A stretch of 64,000 bases of DNA from NCBI GenBank assembly GCA_945619025.1, contig CALZBJ010000003.1:62001-126000 (forward strand). Reading direction: 5' to 3'. A program made the translations under genes and the position numbers. Shown one piece after another: positions 44,121 to 53,362 of this stretch. Origin of the DNA: CALZBJ01 sp945619025. Lineage in GTDB: Bacteria > Pseudomonadota > Gammaproteobacteria > Cardiobacteriales > Wohlfahrtiimonadaceae. Under the pieces are notes generated by a model. The model saw nothing but the letters and a program-made list of their open reading frames with translations. It was not told the origin of the DNA and did no database searches. The first letter of the stretch is position 1. Each line of letters starts with the position of its first letter.

Positions 44121-45161
44121 TTAATTGGGCACCAGCCTAAAGAGCACAAAGGCGATGGTAATCGCAAGCAGCGTTGGAATGAGCGCTCCAATAATGGGTG
44201 CAAAGCCCGCGATCAAGATAAAGTGCCCGAGCATTTGGGTCGCAAGATAGATACAGAGCCCAAGGACGACGCCGATTAAAATCCGTTCACCGATCCCTTT
44301 TTGGCGCTGCTGCGCAAAGACGAGCGGGGCAGCAATTAAGATCATGGAGATATTGGTCAGCGGATGGAAAATCTTCGACCAGAAAGCAAGACGATGTTCA
44401 CTGCTATCGAGGCCATTTCGATCAAGATAACGGATAAATTCCCACAGTTTTTGCGCCGATAAAGATTCTGGCGCACTTGTTAACGCGGTGAGCGCTTGAT
44501 TATCGATCACAATGGGAATCTCGGCCGCTTTTTTCGGTGTTTTTGAGATTTTTTCTTCACTAAAAGTTGTACTCGCCGCATCGGGGAAATGCCATGAATC
44601 TTGGTCAATCTCCGCCTTTGATGCAGTGGTCACTTGGTTAAGGAGCTGATCGTGCGCTTCATAGAGAGTAATATTGCGCAGATCACCATTTAAGGTTGAT
44701 CCCACCTCCACAATGTAATGGCCGTCAATTGCCCAAAAGCCTTGGCCTTTGGTAGTTTTTCGGCTCATCTCTTGCGCACGCTGTTCGGTGATGGGAATCA
44801 TAAATTCGCCAATCAGTGCCACAATTGCACTTAAAAAGATGGTGGCAAAGATCGCGCCATAAATGGTGCGAAGCTTACTAAATCCGGCGGTACGAATTGC
44901 TGTGAGCTCACTATTACTCGCCAGTTGCCCAAGCCCTAAAAGCGCCCCTAAAAGAAGGGCCATCGGGAAGATGCGATAGACCCGAGTCGGTGTATCAAAG
45001 AGAATATAACTTGCCACATGAATGAGTGAATAATCGGAGGTGCCAAGATCTTGCAGCTCATTTAAAAAGGTAAAAAAGGTCTCGATAATCACCAAAAGCA
45101 ACAAGCAGAGCAGGGTGAAAAAGAGCGTCGTTTTAAAGGTATATTGATCGATCTTAATCAT
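44121..45161 (-). CDS. lptG: LPS export permease LptG
   Basis: 346 residues, YjgP/YjgQ family. Six membrane segments surround a periplasmic beta-jellyroll (about 120-240). With LptF and LptB2 it extracts LPS from the inner membrane. The first ATG directly follows the lptF stop with no gap. It is assigned LptG and not LptF by order and by the closer match of the N-terminus (TFKTTLFFTLLCLLLLVIIETFFTFLNEL). Confidence 0.92.
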   Translation of the reverse strand: MIKIDQYTFKTTLFFTLLCLLLLVIIETFFTFLNELQDLGTSDYSLIHVASYILFDTPTRVYRIFPMALLLGALLGLGQLASNSELTAIRTAGFSKLRTIYGAIFATIFLSAIVALIGEFMIPITEQRAQEMSRKTTKGQGFWAIDGHYIVEVGSTLNGDLRNITLYEAHDQLLNQVTTASKAEIDQDSWHFPDAASTTFSEEKISKTPKKAAEIPIVIDNQALTALTSAPESLSAQKLWEFIRYLDRNGLDSSEHRLAFWSKIFHPLTNISMILIAAPLVFAQQRQKGIGERILIGVVLGLCIYLATQMLGHFILIAGFAPIIGALIPTLLAITIAFVLFRLVPN

Positions 45162-46220
45162 CTAAACCGCCTTATTGTGTCGTGTTGAAATGATGAGGGC
45201 AAAGATAAGGTTAAGCCCATGAATCCACCAAAGGCCCACTTCCGGCGAGACCGATCCCTTCTTAATCCACGCTTGCCCAACGCCAATTAAGTTAAAGTAG
45301 ATCACGTAGAAGATCACCCCTAAAATGAGCTTATTAAAACGCCCCTCGCGCGGTTTTGAGTGCGAAAGAGCGGGGATCATCAGCACTAAGATAAAAACGG
45401 AGATGGGCGAAGCGATCCGGCGGTGAAATTCAGCCTTTTGCGCTAAGGTTTTTCCGGGGAATACTTCGCTCGCGCTATAGGAGATCGCTTTTGGCCACGT
45501 AAGAGAATCGTCCGAATCAAGGCGAATAATCATCTCATTGAAAAAGAGGCGATCAGTCTCCCCATTTTTCTTCACATGGGTGCGCGAGCCATCATTCAGA
45601 AGAATAAAACGCACGTTTTCCGGCGAGATAATTTGATAGCCTTTTTCCGCTAGGGTGATGGAATAGGTATGATCTTTTTCGCGGGTTTTGATGAAGATAT
45701 TTTGCAGTTCATCCTCTTTTTTATCGATGCCTTGCACATAGATCGTATGCTTTCCGCGAGCAAATTCTCTAAAAATACCGGGTTTAATAATGGTTAACTG
45801 CGCATCTTCGCGAGCTTTTCGCAGCACTTCATCTTGTTGCTTGGCAATTTCGGGCACAATCCAAAAGTTGAGCACCGTGAGCAAAATCCCCAGGGGAATC
45901 GCCATGCCAAGAAGGACGCGATATACCGATGAAACCGATACGCCAAGCGCATACATCGCCGTCATCTCACTGTCTTTATAGAGTCGCCCGAACGCTAAAA
46001 TAGAGGCGAGCAGAAAACTGAGCGGCAAGAGTTCCGTGATAAAACGCACCACTTGCAGCCCGAGCAGTGAAAAAACGGCCGATTGCGATAGCGTGCCATC
46101 TAATACTTGATTGAGGTAGAAGGCGAGGCGCTGTACCAGCAAAATGGAGATCAACACGATCAGCACGGCGGCAAAGGTCGAGAGGATCTCACGGCGTAGA
46201 TAACGGCGTATCAGATTCAT
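45162..46220 (-). CDS. lptF: LPS export permease LptF
   Basis: 352 residues, same family and fold as LptG: MNLIRRYLRREILSTFAAVLIVL at the start, a periplasmic jellyroll in the middle, and PALSHSKPREGRFNKLILG before the last segments. It starts 7 nt after tgt with AAAGGAC about 12 nt before the ATG. The tgt-lptF-lptG order is unusual; lptFG more often lie beside pepA. Confidence 0.92.
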   Translation of the reverse strand: MNLIRRYLRREILSTFAAVLIVLISILLVQRLAFYLNQVLDGTLSQSAVFSLLGLQVVRFITELLPLSFLLASILAFGRLYKDSEMTAMYALGVSVSSVYRVLLGMAIPLGILLTVLNFWIVPEIAKQQDEVLRKAREDAQLTIIKPGIFREFARGKHTIYVQGIDKKEDELQNIFIKTREKDHTYSITLAEKGYQIISPENVRFILLNDGSRTHVKKNGETDRLFFNEMIIRLDSDDSLTWPKAISYSASEVFPGKTLAQKAEFHRRIASPISVFILVLMIPALSHSKPREGRFNKLILGVIFYVIYFNLIGVGQAWIKKGSVSPEVGLWWIHGLNLIFALIISTRHNKAV

Positions 46221-46227
46221 GCGGAAA

Positions 46228-47343
46228 TTAGTGTCCTTTCGCTACATAGGAGCGCTCTTCGTAGAACGTTTTCTTAAATTCATCAAAAGTACCGGCATCG
46301 ATGGCATCACGGATCGATTGCATCAGATCAAGGAAATAATGCAGATTGTGAATGCTATTTAAATGCGCCCCTAAAATCTCTTTCGTGCGAGTTAAATGGC
46401 GCAGGTACGAGCGGGTGAAATTCTGACAGGTGTAGCAACTACAGGTCGAATCGATTGGGCGCGTATCGAGCTCATAACGGGCATTTTTAATGCGCACATC
46501 GCCAAAGCGGGTAAAGAGATGGCCGTTTCGTGCATTTCGAGTTGGAATCACGCAGTCAAACATATCGACCCCGCGCGATACCCCTTCCACTAAATCTTCC
46601 GGTTTCCCAACGCCCATTAAGTAGCGCGGTTTATCTTTCGGCATAAGCGGATTGAGGTGCTCTAAAATGCGGTGACGATCTTCCATCGGTTCCCCAACCG
46701 CAAGGCCGCCAATCGCGTATCCGTGGAAATCGATCTCGGTGAGTTTTTCAACAGAAATGGTACGAAGATCTTCATACATTCCGCCTTGAACAATCCCGAA
46801 AAGCGAGTTGGGATTATTTTTAGTAAAGGCATCTTTTGAGCGTTGCGCCCAGCGCATGGAGAGCTCCATCGATTCTTTTGCTTGTTGATGGGTCGCAGGA
46901 TAGGGCGTGCATTCGTCAAAGGCCATCACAATATCGGAGCCTAAAACGCGTTGAATCTCCATGGAGGTTTCAGGGTCTAAGAAGCATTTACGGCCATCAA
47001 ATGGCGAGCGGAAGGTAACCCCTTTCTCTTCAATTTTGCGCAGTTCCGCGAGTGAAAAGACTTGGAATCCGCCGGAGTCGGTCAAGATTGGTTTGTCCCA
47101 ACGCATAAAATCATGAAGATCGCCGTGCGCTTTAATCACATCGAGCCCCGGGCGCAGCCAGAGATGGAAGGTGTTGCCGAGCACAATTTGCGCGTTCATC
47201 TCTTCTAGGTTTTTAGGCGTCACTCCCTTAACGGTCGCGATCGTGCCCACAGGCATAAAAATCGGGGTTTCAATGGTGCCCCGTTCGAAGGTAAGTCGGC
47301 CACGGCGCGCCGTGCCATCAGTTTTTAATAATTCAAATTTCAT
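46228..47343 (-). CDS. tgt: Queuine (preQ1) tRNA-guanine transglycosylase
   Basis: 371 residues. It exchanges guanine-34 of GUN-anticodon tRNAs for preQ1. Substrate-pocket motifs MPVGTIATVKGV and LTDSGGFQVFSL (nucleophile/acid Asp), GGLAVGEP, and the zinc site CSCYTCQNF followed by a downstream His are all present. Full length. No queA, yajC or secD is next to it. Confidence 0.96.
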   Translation of the reverse strand: MKFELLKTDGTARRGRLTFERGTIETPIFMPVGTIATVKGVTPKNLEEMNAQIVLGNTFHLWLRPGLDVIKAHGDLHDFMRWDKPILTDSGGFQVFSLAELRKIEEKGVTFRSPFDGRKCFLDPETSMEIQRVLGSDIVMAFDECTPYPATHQQAKESMELSMRWAQRSKDAFTKNNPNSLFGIVQGGMYEDLRTISVEKLTEIDFHGYAIGGLAVGEPMEDRHRILEHLNPLMPKDKPRYLMGVGKPEDLVEGVSRGVDMFDCVIPTRNARNGHLFTRFGDVRIKNARYELDTRPIDSTCSCYTCQNFTRSYLRHLTRTKEILGAHLNSIHNLHYFLDLMQSIRDAIDAGTFDEFKKTFYEERSYVAKGH

Positions 47344-47467
47344 TCGTTTTCTGGTTAACTTGTCGTTTACTTATCGTGATCGTGATTTTAATGCTATTAT
47401 TTTACCTTAAACCACGAAATTTTCAGACTTTAGTGCAAAAATATTCAAGAGACGAGTAAAGGATTCC

Positions 47468-47899
47468 ATGGCTGAGATCAGTTTTTATGTGTTGCCCACC
47501 GCAAAAGAGAGTGCGCGTCTTGGGCTGGTGCTAAAACTCGTGGAAAAAGCGTATGAAGCGCGGGAGCCGGCCTACCTTCTTTTTGATGATAAAGAATTTA
47601 TGAATGATGCCGACCGCGCGATCTGGGGCATGCGAGATGATGCTTTTATTCCGCATACGGTTTTAACATCCGCTGACGATATTGATGCGCTCGATCTGAT
47701 CTATCTCTCGGCGGAAGAGTTTGCAGTGCCGAATCGCTCTCTGTTGATCAATCTCTCGCGCACCTTTCCAGCCCGCCATACCGAGTTTCAGCGCATTTTT
47801 GAGATTATCACCAAAAATCCTGATAGCATTCAAATTAGTCGGAATCGCTATCGTGAATATCGTGATTTAGGCTACGAGATTAAGACGCATATTCTATAA
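47468..47899 (+). CDS. holC: DNA polymerase III chi subunit
   Basis: 143 residues. Chi links the clamp loader to SSB. The typical start (EISFYVLPTAKESARLGLVLKLVEKAYE), LLFDDKEFMNDADRAIWGMRDDAFIPH and the YREYRDLGYEIKTH ending are visible. AAAGGA precedes the ATG. It is divergent from tgt across 124 nt. Confidence 0.88.
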   Translation: MAEISFYVLPTAKESARLGLVLKLVEKAYEAREPAYLLFDDKEFMNDADRAIWGMRDDAFIPHTVLTSADDIDALDLIYLSAEEFAVPNRSLLINLSRTFPARHTEFQRIFEIITKNPDSIQISRNRYREYRDLGYEIKTHIL

Positions 47900-47934
47900 T
47901 AGAGCTCACTTTACGAGCGAATGCAGGAGCGTTT

Positions 47935-48534
47935 ATGCCATATCTATTAAAAATCGGTCAGTTCGATCAGATGCACACCGTGGGCGTTTTTGAGTTTGAG
48001 GAAAATATCCACGCCTTTATTCGATCGATCCCGTTTGTTGAGATTGAAACCTACGAGATCGATGATGTGACCTTTACCGATTATTCCATTCCCTATCAAT
48101 CGTTGCCGGCATCTTATTTAGTGCGTTATTGCGGGGCGGATTTTCTTTTGTCTCATACGATGTTTACCGATCATGACAATGCGATCTTTTTTAGCTGGGA
48201 GCCGGTGCATCTTTGGGATGAGATGGGAAGTGATGAGGCAGATGAGCCGAATCTCATCGAGGGAATGACTCGTGTGGATGCTTATATTATTCCCAATGAT
48301 GAGGCGCTTGCTTATATCGAATCTCGCGAGGCGATCGTCGTCGCGGTAACCGAGCATTTTGCGGAGAAAGGGATTCCTGTTTCACGAGAATTTGCCGGCT
48401 CACAAGATGGAGAAGCGCTCACCTATACCGATGACTCCGGTTGGCATTTTCTCTTTCATCTTGACCCAATGATTGTCAGAGCGTGGGATGAAAAAGAATC
48501 TGTTGAAGCCTTTTTAGCCTCGGAACTTGAATAG
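47935..48534 (+). CDS. Unknown protein downstream of holC
   Basis: 199 residues, acidic (many Asp/Glu), no signal peptide or membrane segment, no motif I recognise. Predicted mixed alpha/beta. It starts 35 nt after holC with GCAGGAGCG, so the two are probably co-transcribed, and a strong terminator follows. Confidence 0.7.
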   Translation: MPYLLKIGQFDQMHTVGVFEFEENIHAFIRSIPFVEIETYEIDDVTFTDYSIPYQSLPASYLVRYCGADFLLSHTMFTDHDNAIFFSWEPVHLWDEMGSDEADEPNLIEGMTRVDAYIIPNDEALAYIESREAIVVAVTEHFAEKGIPVSREFAGSQDGEALTYTDDSGWHFLFHLDPMIVRAWDEKESVEAFLASELE

Positions 48535-48571
48535 CCACCATAGATGCGATGTTTCACGTGTATCCAAGCAT

Positions 48572-48622
48572 AAAAAATCCCCAGTAAAGAATCATTTAAA
48601 ATGACGATTACTGGGGATTTTA
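48572..48622. terminator. Bidirectional terminator
   Basis: AAAATCCCCAGTAA and TTACTGGGGATTTT form a 14-bp stem between convergent genes. Confidence 0.9.
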
Positions 48623-48668
48623 TTTATCGGGTTATTAACAATTAAGAATTAACAACGATTAATAACGA

Positions 48669-49577
48669 TTAATAACGCGCGTCTTTAGGTTTATTGCCAT
48701 TTGGCCAGTCATTGACTTTACCAGGGAAGTCAGGACGGGGCATGTGAGTGAAAAACTCCGATACGTCAACGGCATCTTGGTCATCTAAGAGATTTCCTTG
48801 TCCCCAAAGACCTTGGTGACTGATACTCATGGGCATCGCATATTTTACAAACGCCGCCGCTTTATAAGTACGCGCCATTCCTGCACCGATATTGAAGGAC
48901 TCATCGCCCCAAAGCGGTGGGAAAATAATGTCGCCGCGCTCATCTTTTAAGCCTTCGCCATTATTGCCGTGGCACGATGCGCAGTTTTCTGCATAGATTC
49001 GTGCGCCGCGTTTGGTATCGCCCACAAGACTTTCATCCACCGGACCTGCGAGCGGAATGTCGATCATTTGGCCTTTTGGAATATCTTTACTGAGCCAATC
49101 CATATAGGCGATCATCGCTTTCATCTCTTTGGATTCAACCGGAAGCGGTTTTCCGTTCATTGAACGTTGGAAACAACCGTTGACGCGTCCCGCAAGATCA
49201 AGCTCTTTCCCAGAACGGGGCATGACGCGCGGGTAGCGGTTTTTCGAGTTGAGATAGTGTGCGCCGTACGCTGCTTTACCGCCGGCAATATGGCAACTAT
49301 TACAGTTCATCGCCGCACCAACATTATCCGGTAATAGGCGTTTGGTATCAGTATGTAGGCGTTTGCCCCATAAGATCTCATCGGCATTGGGCTCGTTTAA
49401 GATCTCCACATCGCTTGGAATCGTATAGGTTCCGACGACATTTTTATCTTTATCGATGACATTATAAACCGTGCCATTGCTCTCGGTTAAAGGCGGTGCT
49501 TTCATGAGAGAATAGGCTGCAAATCCGCCCACAGCACAGATGGCGATTAGGGATGAAACGAGACGTAGCTTACTCAT
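48669..49577 (-). CDS. Dihaem cytochrome c, TsdA-like (thiosulfate dehydrogenase family)
   Basis: 302 residues from ATG 49577 with a perfect AAGGAGGT site. The N-terminal signal/anchor (about 6-24) exports it to the periplasm. Haem sites are CNSCH (92-96) and CASCH (199-203). The stretch RVNGCFQRSMNGKPLP (Cys135) and AMIAYMDWLSKDIPKG are typical of TsdA, in which a cysteine is an axial haem ligand. TsdA oxidises thiosulfate to tetrathionate or works in reverse. It overlaps the trihaem gene by 8 nt, so they likely form one electron-transfer unit. Confidence 0.85.
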   Translation of the reverse strand: MSKLRLVSSLIAICAVGGFAAYSLMKAPPLTESNGTVYNVIDKDKNVVGTYTIPSDVEILNEPNADEILWGKRLHTDTKRLLPDNVGAAMNCNSCHIAGGKAAYGAHYLNSKNRYPRVMPRSGKELDLAGRVNGCFQRSMNGKPLPVESKEMKAMIAYMDWLSKDIPKGQMIDIPLAGPVDESLVGDTKRGARIYAENCASCHGNNGEGLKDERGDIIFPPLWGDESFNIGAGMARTYKAAAFVKYAMPMSISHQGLWGQGNLLDDQDAVDVSEFFTHMPRPDFPGKVNDWPNGNKPKDARY

Positions 49578-50949
49578 GGCGACCTCCTTGTGCGTTCGCA
49601 TCATAGACGATATGCGGGGATTTAGTTTTGAGGAAATGGCGAGTACGCGCCACATCGCTCGGATCAACATTCGGTGCTTGGTTGCCCCAGCTGTTACGAA
49701 TAAAGTTGATCACTTCGGCAATATCTTCATCGCCTAAATGACTAAATCCGGGCATGGTGAACGCCATGATATCCGCAGGAGTTTCAGGCATTTTACCGCC
49801 ATCAAGGGTGATCTGAATGATCGATTGAGCATTACGCGCAAAAATCGCACTGTTATCGGCAAGCGCAGGAATCACGCGAGCGACCCCTTTTCCATCAACG
49901 CGGTGACAGGTGACGCAGTTATCCATATAGAGGATTGCGCCTTTTGATTTGTCTTTACCGGCAAGAAGGGCTGCGGTTGTGGTGTCTTCTTTCTTCGGAA
50001 GGGTGACTTCTTTACCCGGTGCCGGAGAGAGCGATTTTAAGTAATAGGCAATGCTTTCGATGTCGTGATCGGTGAAATATTGTGTACTGTGATTGATTAC
50101 ATCGGTCATCGCACCGAAGGCCGATACTTTATCGGTACGACCGGTTTTTAAGAAGGTTTGAATCTCTTCTTGGCTCCACGATTGAAGACCACGCGCTTCA
50201 CCACGAAGGGATTTTGCACGCCAACCATCAATAATTGCGCCCGATAAGAAATCATTGCCATCTTTCATTGAGTAGGCTTTTTCTTGATAAGCAATGCCGC
50301 GAGGGGTGTGACAGGCGCCACAGTGTCCCGGACCTTCCACTAAATATGCGCCGTGATTATAGAGCGCATCTTTATCGGTTTCAGGGGTAAATTCACGTTC
50401 GGGCGAGAAGAGGAATTGCCAGTACGCCACCGGCCAGCGCCAGTTTAATACCGGAGGAATCGTCGAATCGGCGTTCGCAAATTTAACCGGTTTCACTTCC
50501 TTCATAAAATAGGCGTAGAGCGCTTCAATGTCCTCATCGGGCATGATGGTGTACGAAGGATAGGGCATCGCAGGATAGAGCGGCGCGCCATCTTGACGAA
50601 CCCCATGTTTTACCGCGGTGGAAAATTCTGCAAGCGTATAGGTACCAATTCCGGTCTCTTTATCGGGAGTGATATTGGTCGAATAGATTGCACCAATTGG
50701 CGTTTGCATCGCAAGGCCACCGGCATATTTAGGCGCGTTCGGCGCAGTATGACAGGCAGCACAGTCGGCGGTATGAGCAACATATTCACCGCGAGCAATG
50801 ATCTCTGGCGAATAGCTCTTGGTTGCAGTTGACGCACTCGGAAGTGTACGGCTTTTGGTGATTGCTTTAGCGCCTCCATAGGCACCGACAAACCCAATCG
50901 CAGCCACCACCAGAAGTGGAAGAAGCTTTTTTTTGCGGCGTGGATTCAT
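49570..50949 (-). CDS. Trihaem cytochrome c of the alcohol/gluconate dehydrogenase type
   Basis: 459 residues: N-terminal membrane anchor (about 8-30) and three cytochrome c domains with CAACH (63-67), CGACH (210-214) and CVTCH (345-349). The GPGHCGACHTPRG motif and overall order match the membrane cytochrome subunit of PQQ alcohol dehydrogenase or flavin gluconate/sorbitol dehydrogenase. No such dehydrogenase lies nearby. Here its partner is the TsdA-like cytochrome. GGAGG precedes the ATG. Confidence 0.9.
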   Translation of the reverse strand: MNPRRKKKLLPLLVVAAIGFVGAYGGAKAITKSRTLPSASTATKSYSPEIIARGEYVAHTADCAACHTAPNAPKYAGGLAMQTPIGAIYSTNITPDKETGIGTYTLAEFSTAVKHGVRQDGAPLYPAMPYPSYTIMPDEDIEALYAYFMKEVKPVKFANADSTIPPVLNWRWPVAYWQFLFSPEREFTPETDKDALYNHGAYLVEGPGHCGACHTPRGIAYQEKAYSMKDGNDFLSGAIIDGWRAKSLRGEARGLQSWSQEEIQTFLKTGRTDKVSAFGAMTDVINHSTQYFTDHDIESIAYYLKSLSPAPGKEVTLPKKEDTTTAALLAGKDKSKGAILYMDNCVTCHRVDGKGVARVIPALADNSAIFARNAQSIIQITLDGGKMPETPADIMAFTMPGFSHLGDEDIAEVINFIRNSWGNQAPNVDPSDVARTRHFLKTKSPHIVYDANAQGGRHE

Positions 50950-51181
50950 AAAAATGATCCTCCTTATCTTTTCAATTAAAGGGCCCGGTCTTTTGTACTT
51001 CGCTTTATTTTGTTTAGTTACTTTTTTTATTTATATTTATACAGTGTAAATTATCACAAAGTTCGGTAAATACTAGAGGGAAGACGATATATCTTTTTTG
51101 TAAGTTGATAGAAGTCAGCAATTACGCATAAAAGTGTGATTAATTGGCACGGAAATTGGTAGCGTCACTTTGGTGTGATAC
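50950..51181 (-). promoter_or_regulatory. Upstream region of the cytochrome pair
   Basis: No ORF is seen here. It is AT-rich, and on the minus strand TATAAA near 51037-51042 may be a -10. No perfect FNR or CRP site is visible (TTTGTGATAATTTACACTG near 51045-51063 is only half-like). Confidence 0.3.
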
Positions 51182-51255
51182 AAAAACGCCCATGCGTTAA
51201 AACCTAAACCGGCCGATATCTTGGGCCGATAAGTGTAATCTGCATGAGCGTTTTG
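51182..51255 (-). terminator. Large terminator of recN with nested hairpin
   Basis: On the minus strand AAAACGCTCATGC pairs fully with GCATGGGCGTTTT if one U-G pair is allowed, followed by TG and mixed sequence. The loop holds a second stem (CGGCC…GGCCG). On the plus strand the same position is a C-A mismatch, so it is built for recN. Confidence 0.65.
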
Positions 51256-51284
51256 TTTATTTACACTGCGGTTAGTAAATGAAA

Positions 51285-52958
51285 CTACACTTTCCCCGCA
51301 TTGCCCTCGAGCATTTCACGGGCGTGTTGATAGGTGGCATCGGTGAGTTTAACGCCGCCGAGCATCCGAGCAATTTCATCGACGCGGTGATCGCCTTTAA
51401 GGGTGCGAATCGCGGTTTGAGTCGATTTCTCGCCTTTGGTTTTCTCCACTTTAAGATGGTGATGGCCAAAGCTCGCCACTTGCGGTAGATGGGTTACGCA
51501 GAAGACTTGGCGTCCGATACTAATGTCTTGGAGATGCTTCCCGATAATTTCCGCAACGGCACCGCCCACACCGGTATCAACCTCATCAAAGATCAATGTC
51601 GGTAGCGATGAACGCATGCTTAAAATCACGGAGATCGAGAGGCTAATTCGCGCAAGCTCCCCACCGGAGGCCACTTTTCCAAGCGGTTGCAGAGGCTGAC
51701 CGGGGTTTGCCGAGACTAAAAACTCAATCGCCTCATTACCGTAAGGATGATAGGGCATCGCCGGGACAAAACTTACCTCAAATTGCCCGCCTTCCATCGC
51801 AAGGCCCTGCATTGAATCGGTGATTTTTTCGTTGAGTTCCGCTGCGCCCGTTAAGCGAAGTTGAGTGATCTCATCGGCGCGCTCTTGCCATTCATCTTTA
51901 AGGAGATCAATTTTTGCTTGCAGCTCTTCAAGCTCCTCATCAGAGACATCTTGCGATTTAAGCTCCGCTTCGAGCTCATGCTGTTTATCGAGGAGTCGTT
52001 CTGGATCGATGCGGTGTTTTCGCGCGAGGCTATTGAGCTCTTTCATCCGCGCTTCTACAATCTGCATCTCTTCTGGGTCAAAATTTTCAAGATCAAGACG
52101 GCGACTTAACTCATTTTCCGACTCTGAGCAGAGAATGAGGGCGTTATTGATCATATCACCAAGATCGTTAAAACTCTCACTTTGGCGACTTAAGGTTTCC
52201 AGACCTTGCTGCAATTGATTGAGCATGCGCGTGATGCCCTGATCGTCATTGCCAAGCAGATCAAGACAGTGCTGAATCCCGCTTAAACGCTCTTCAAAAT
52301 TACTCAGATAATCGAACCGATCGGAGATCTCTTCCCACTCATTTTCTTGAGGGGCGATATTGGTAAATTCAGCGAGCTGGAATTTTAAAAAGTTGATGCG
52401 ATCTTGCGCCGCTTCATCTTGATTTTTAAGATCGTGTAATTTAGTTTCAAGCTCTTGCAAACGGCGGGTAAGATCCGTTAGTTCTGCCACTTTTTCTGTT
52501 GAGCCCGAATATTGATCGACAAGTTTACGTTGCTCGCTTGTTTTTGTGAGCGATTGGTGCGCGTGTTGTCCATGAATATCGACGAGCTTTTCCCCAAGCG
52601 CTTTGAGCGCATGAAGAGGCATTGATCGGCCATTAATAAAGCCACGGCTACGTCCTTTTGAGGAGATAACCCGGCGTAAAATGCAAAGATCATCGCTATT
52701 TTCGATGGCATTCTCTTCAAGCCAACGTTTGGCATCGGGGATATTGCGAATATCGAAGGTTGCAATCACCTCGCCCTGATCGTGGCCTTGGTAGATCATT
52801 GAAGCATCGGCTTTGCCACCGAGCACAATGGCGAGCGCGTCCACCGTTAATGATTTACCGGCACCGGTTTCTCCGCTAATGACGGTCAGTTCCGGCTCAA
52901 AATCGAGGTTGAGCTCTTCAATAATGGCAAAATTGTTGACGTAGAGATCGATCAGCAT
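51285..52958 (-). CDS. recN: DNA repair protein RecN
   Basis: 557 residues, SMC-like ATPase for double-strand-break repair: N-terminal Walker A GETGAGKS, the long coiled coil (about 150-370), and the C-terminal signature GGELARISLS and Walker B LIFDEVDTGVGG. ATG 52958 has AAAGGA 9 nt upstream. It follows the glutaredoxin-like gene by 5 nt. I find no convincing LexA box (CTGT-N8-ACAG) before the operon, although recN is SOS-controlled in E. coli. Confidence 0.95.
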   Translation of the reverse strand: MLIDLYVNNFAIIEELNLDFEPELTVISGETGAGKSLTVDALAIVLGGKADASMIYQGHDQGEVIATFDIRNIPDAKRWLEENAIENSDDLCILRRVISSKGRSRGFINGRSMPLHALKALGEKLVDIHGQHAHQSLTKTSEQRKLVDQYSGSTEKVAELTDLTRRLQELETKLHDLKNQDEAAQDRINFLKFQLAEFTNIAPQENEWEEISDRFDYLSNFEERLSGIQHCLDLLGNDDQGITRMLNQLQQGLETLSRQSESFNDLGDMINNALILCSESENELSRRLDLENFDPEEMQIVEARMKELNSLARKHRIDPERLLDKQHELEAELKSQDVSDEELEELQAKIDLLKDEWQERADEITQLRLTGAAELNEKITDSMQGLAMEGGQFEVSFVPAMPYHPYGNEAIEFLVSANPGQPLQPLGKVASGGELARISLSISVILSMRSSLPTLIFDEVDTGVGGAVAEIIGKHLQDISIGRQVFCVTHLPQVASFGHHHLKVEKTKGEKSTQTAIRTLKGDHRVDEIARMLGGVKLTDATYQHAREMLEGNAGKV

Positions 52959-52963
52959 GGCAA

Positions 52964-53197
52964 TTATCCTTTCAAATTGAGTTGATCTAACAGCGTGTCG
53001 TAATTGTGAGGCGCGGTGAGGCAATGATCGCCATATTTGAGCACCGGAATCACCCAGCCAAATTCCTCGGTGAGCGCATCATTGCTTGCAATATCGACAT
53101 AGTGAAATGCAATTTCATGGGCCTTTAAAAAGTCTTCCATCGTATCGCAAAGGTGGCAACCATCGGTGCCATATAAAATAAGCAAAGGGGCTGTCAT
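52964..53197 (-). CDS. Glutaredoxin-like family protein
   Basis: 77 residues with a thioredoxin fold: LILYGTDGCHLCDTMEDFL (CxxC, 14-17), and the cis-Pro loop WVIPVLKYG. Small glutaredoxin-like proteins of this type (DUF836) are common, with unknown targets. First gene of the recN unit. Confidence 0.82.
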   Translation of the reverse strand: MTAPLLILYGTDGCHLCDTMEDFLKAHEIAFHYVDIASNDALTEEFGWVIPVLKYGDHCLTAPHNYDTLLDQLNLKG

Positions 53198-53237
53198 AGA
53201 TCGAATATCACCGTATTAAAATCGCGAATAAAGGGGC

Positions 53238-53330
53238 ATTATAACGGAGTTTCATGGCAAACGTGATGATTTTGATCGTTTAACGACCCAATTTGCCCCG
53301 CTAGGTTTCATCGCGGTTTTCCGTTATAAT
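53238..53330. promoter_or_regulatory. Divergent promoters with mirrored -10 boxes
   Basis: ATTATAACGGA (53238-53248) and TCCGTTATAAT (53320-53330) are exact reverse complements. Each contains TATAAT facing outward, to recN's unit on - and kdsD on +. The -35 boxes are weak. Confidence 0.5.
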
Positions 53331-53362
53331 TTAACCTTTAATTTTAATCTTAATGGCACGAC

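Noticed and set aside
53198..53362. LexA box for recN
   Set aside because: No CTGT-N8-ACAG was found in the region, so SOS control is not claimed.
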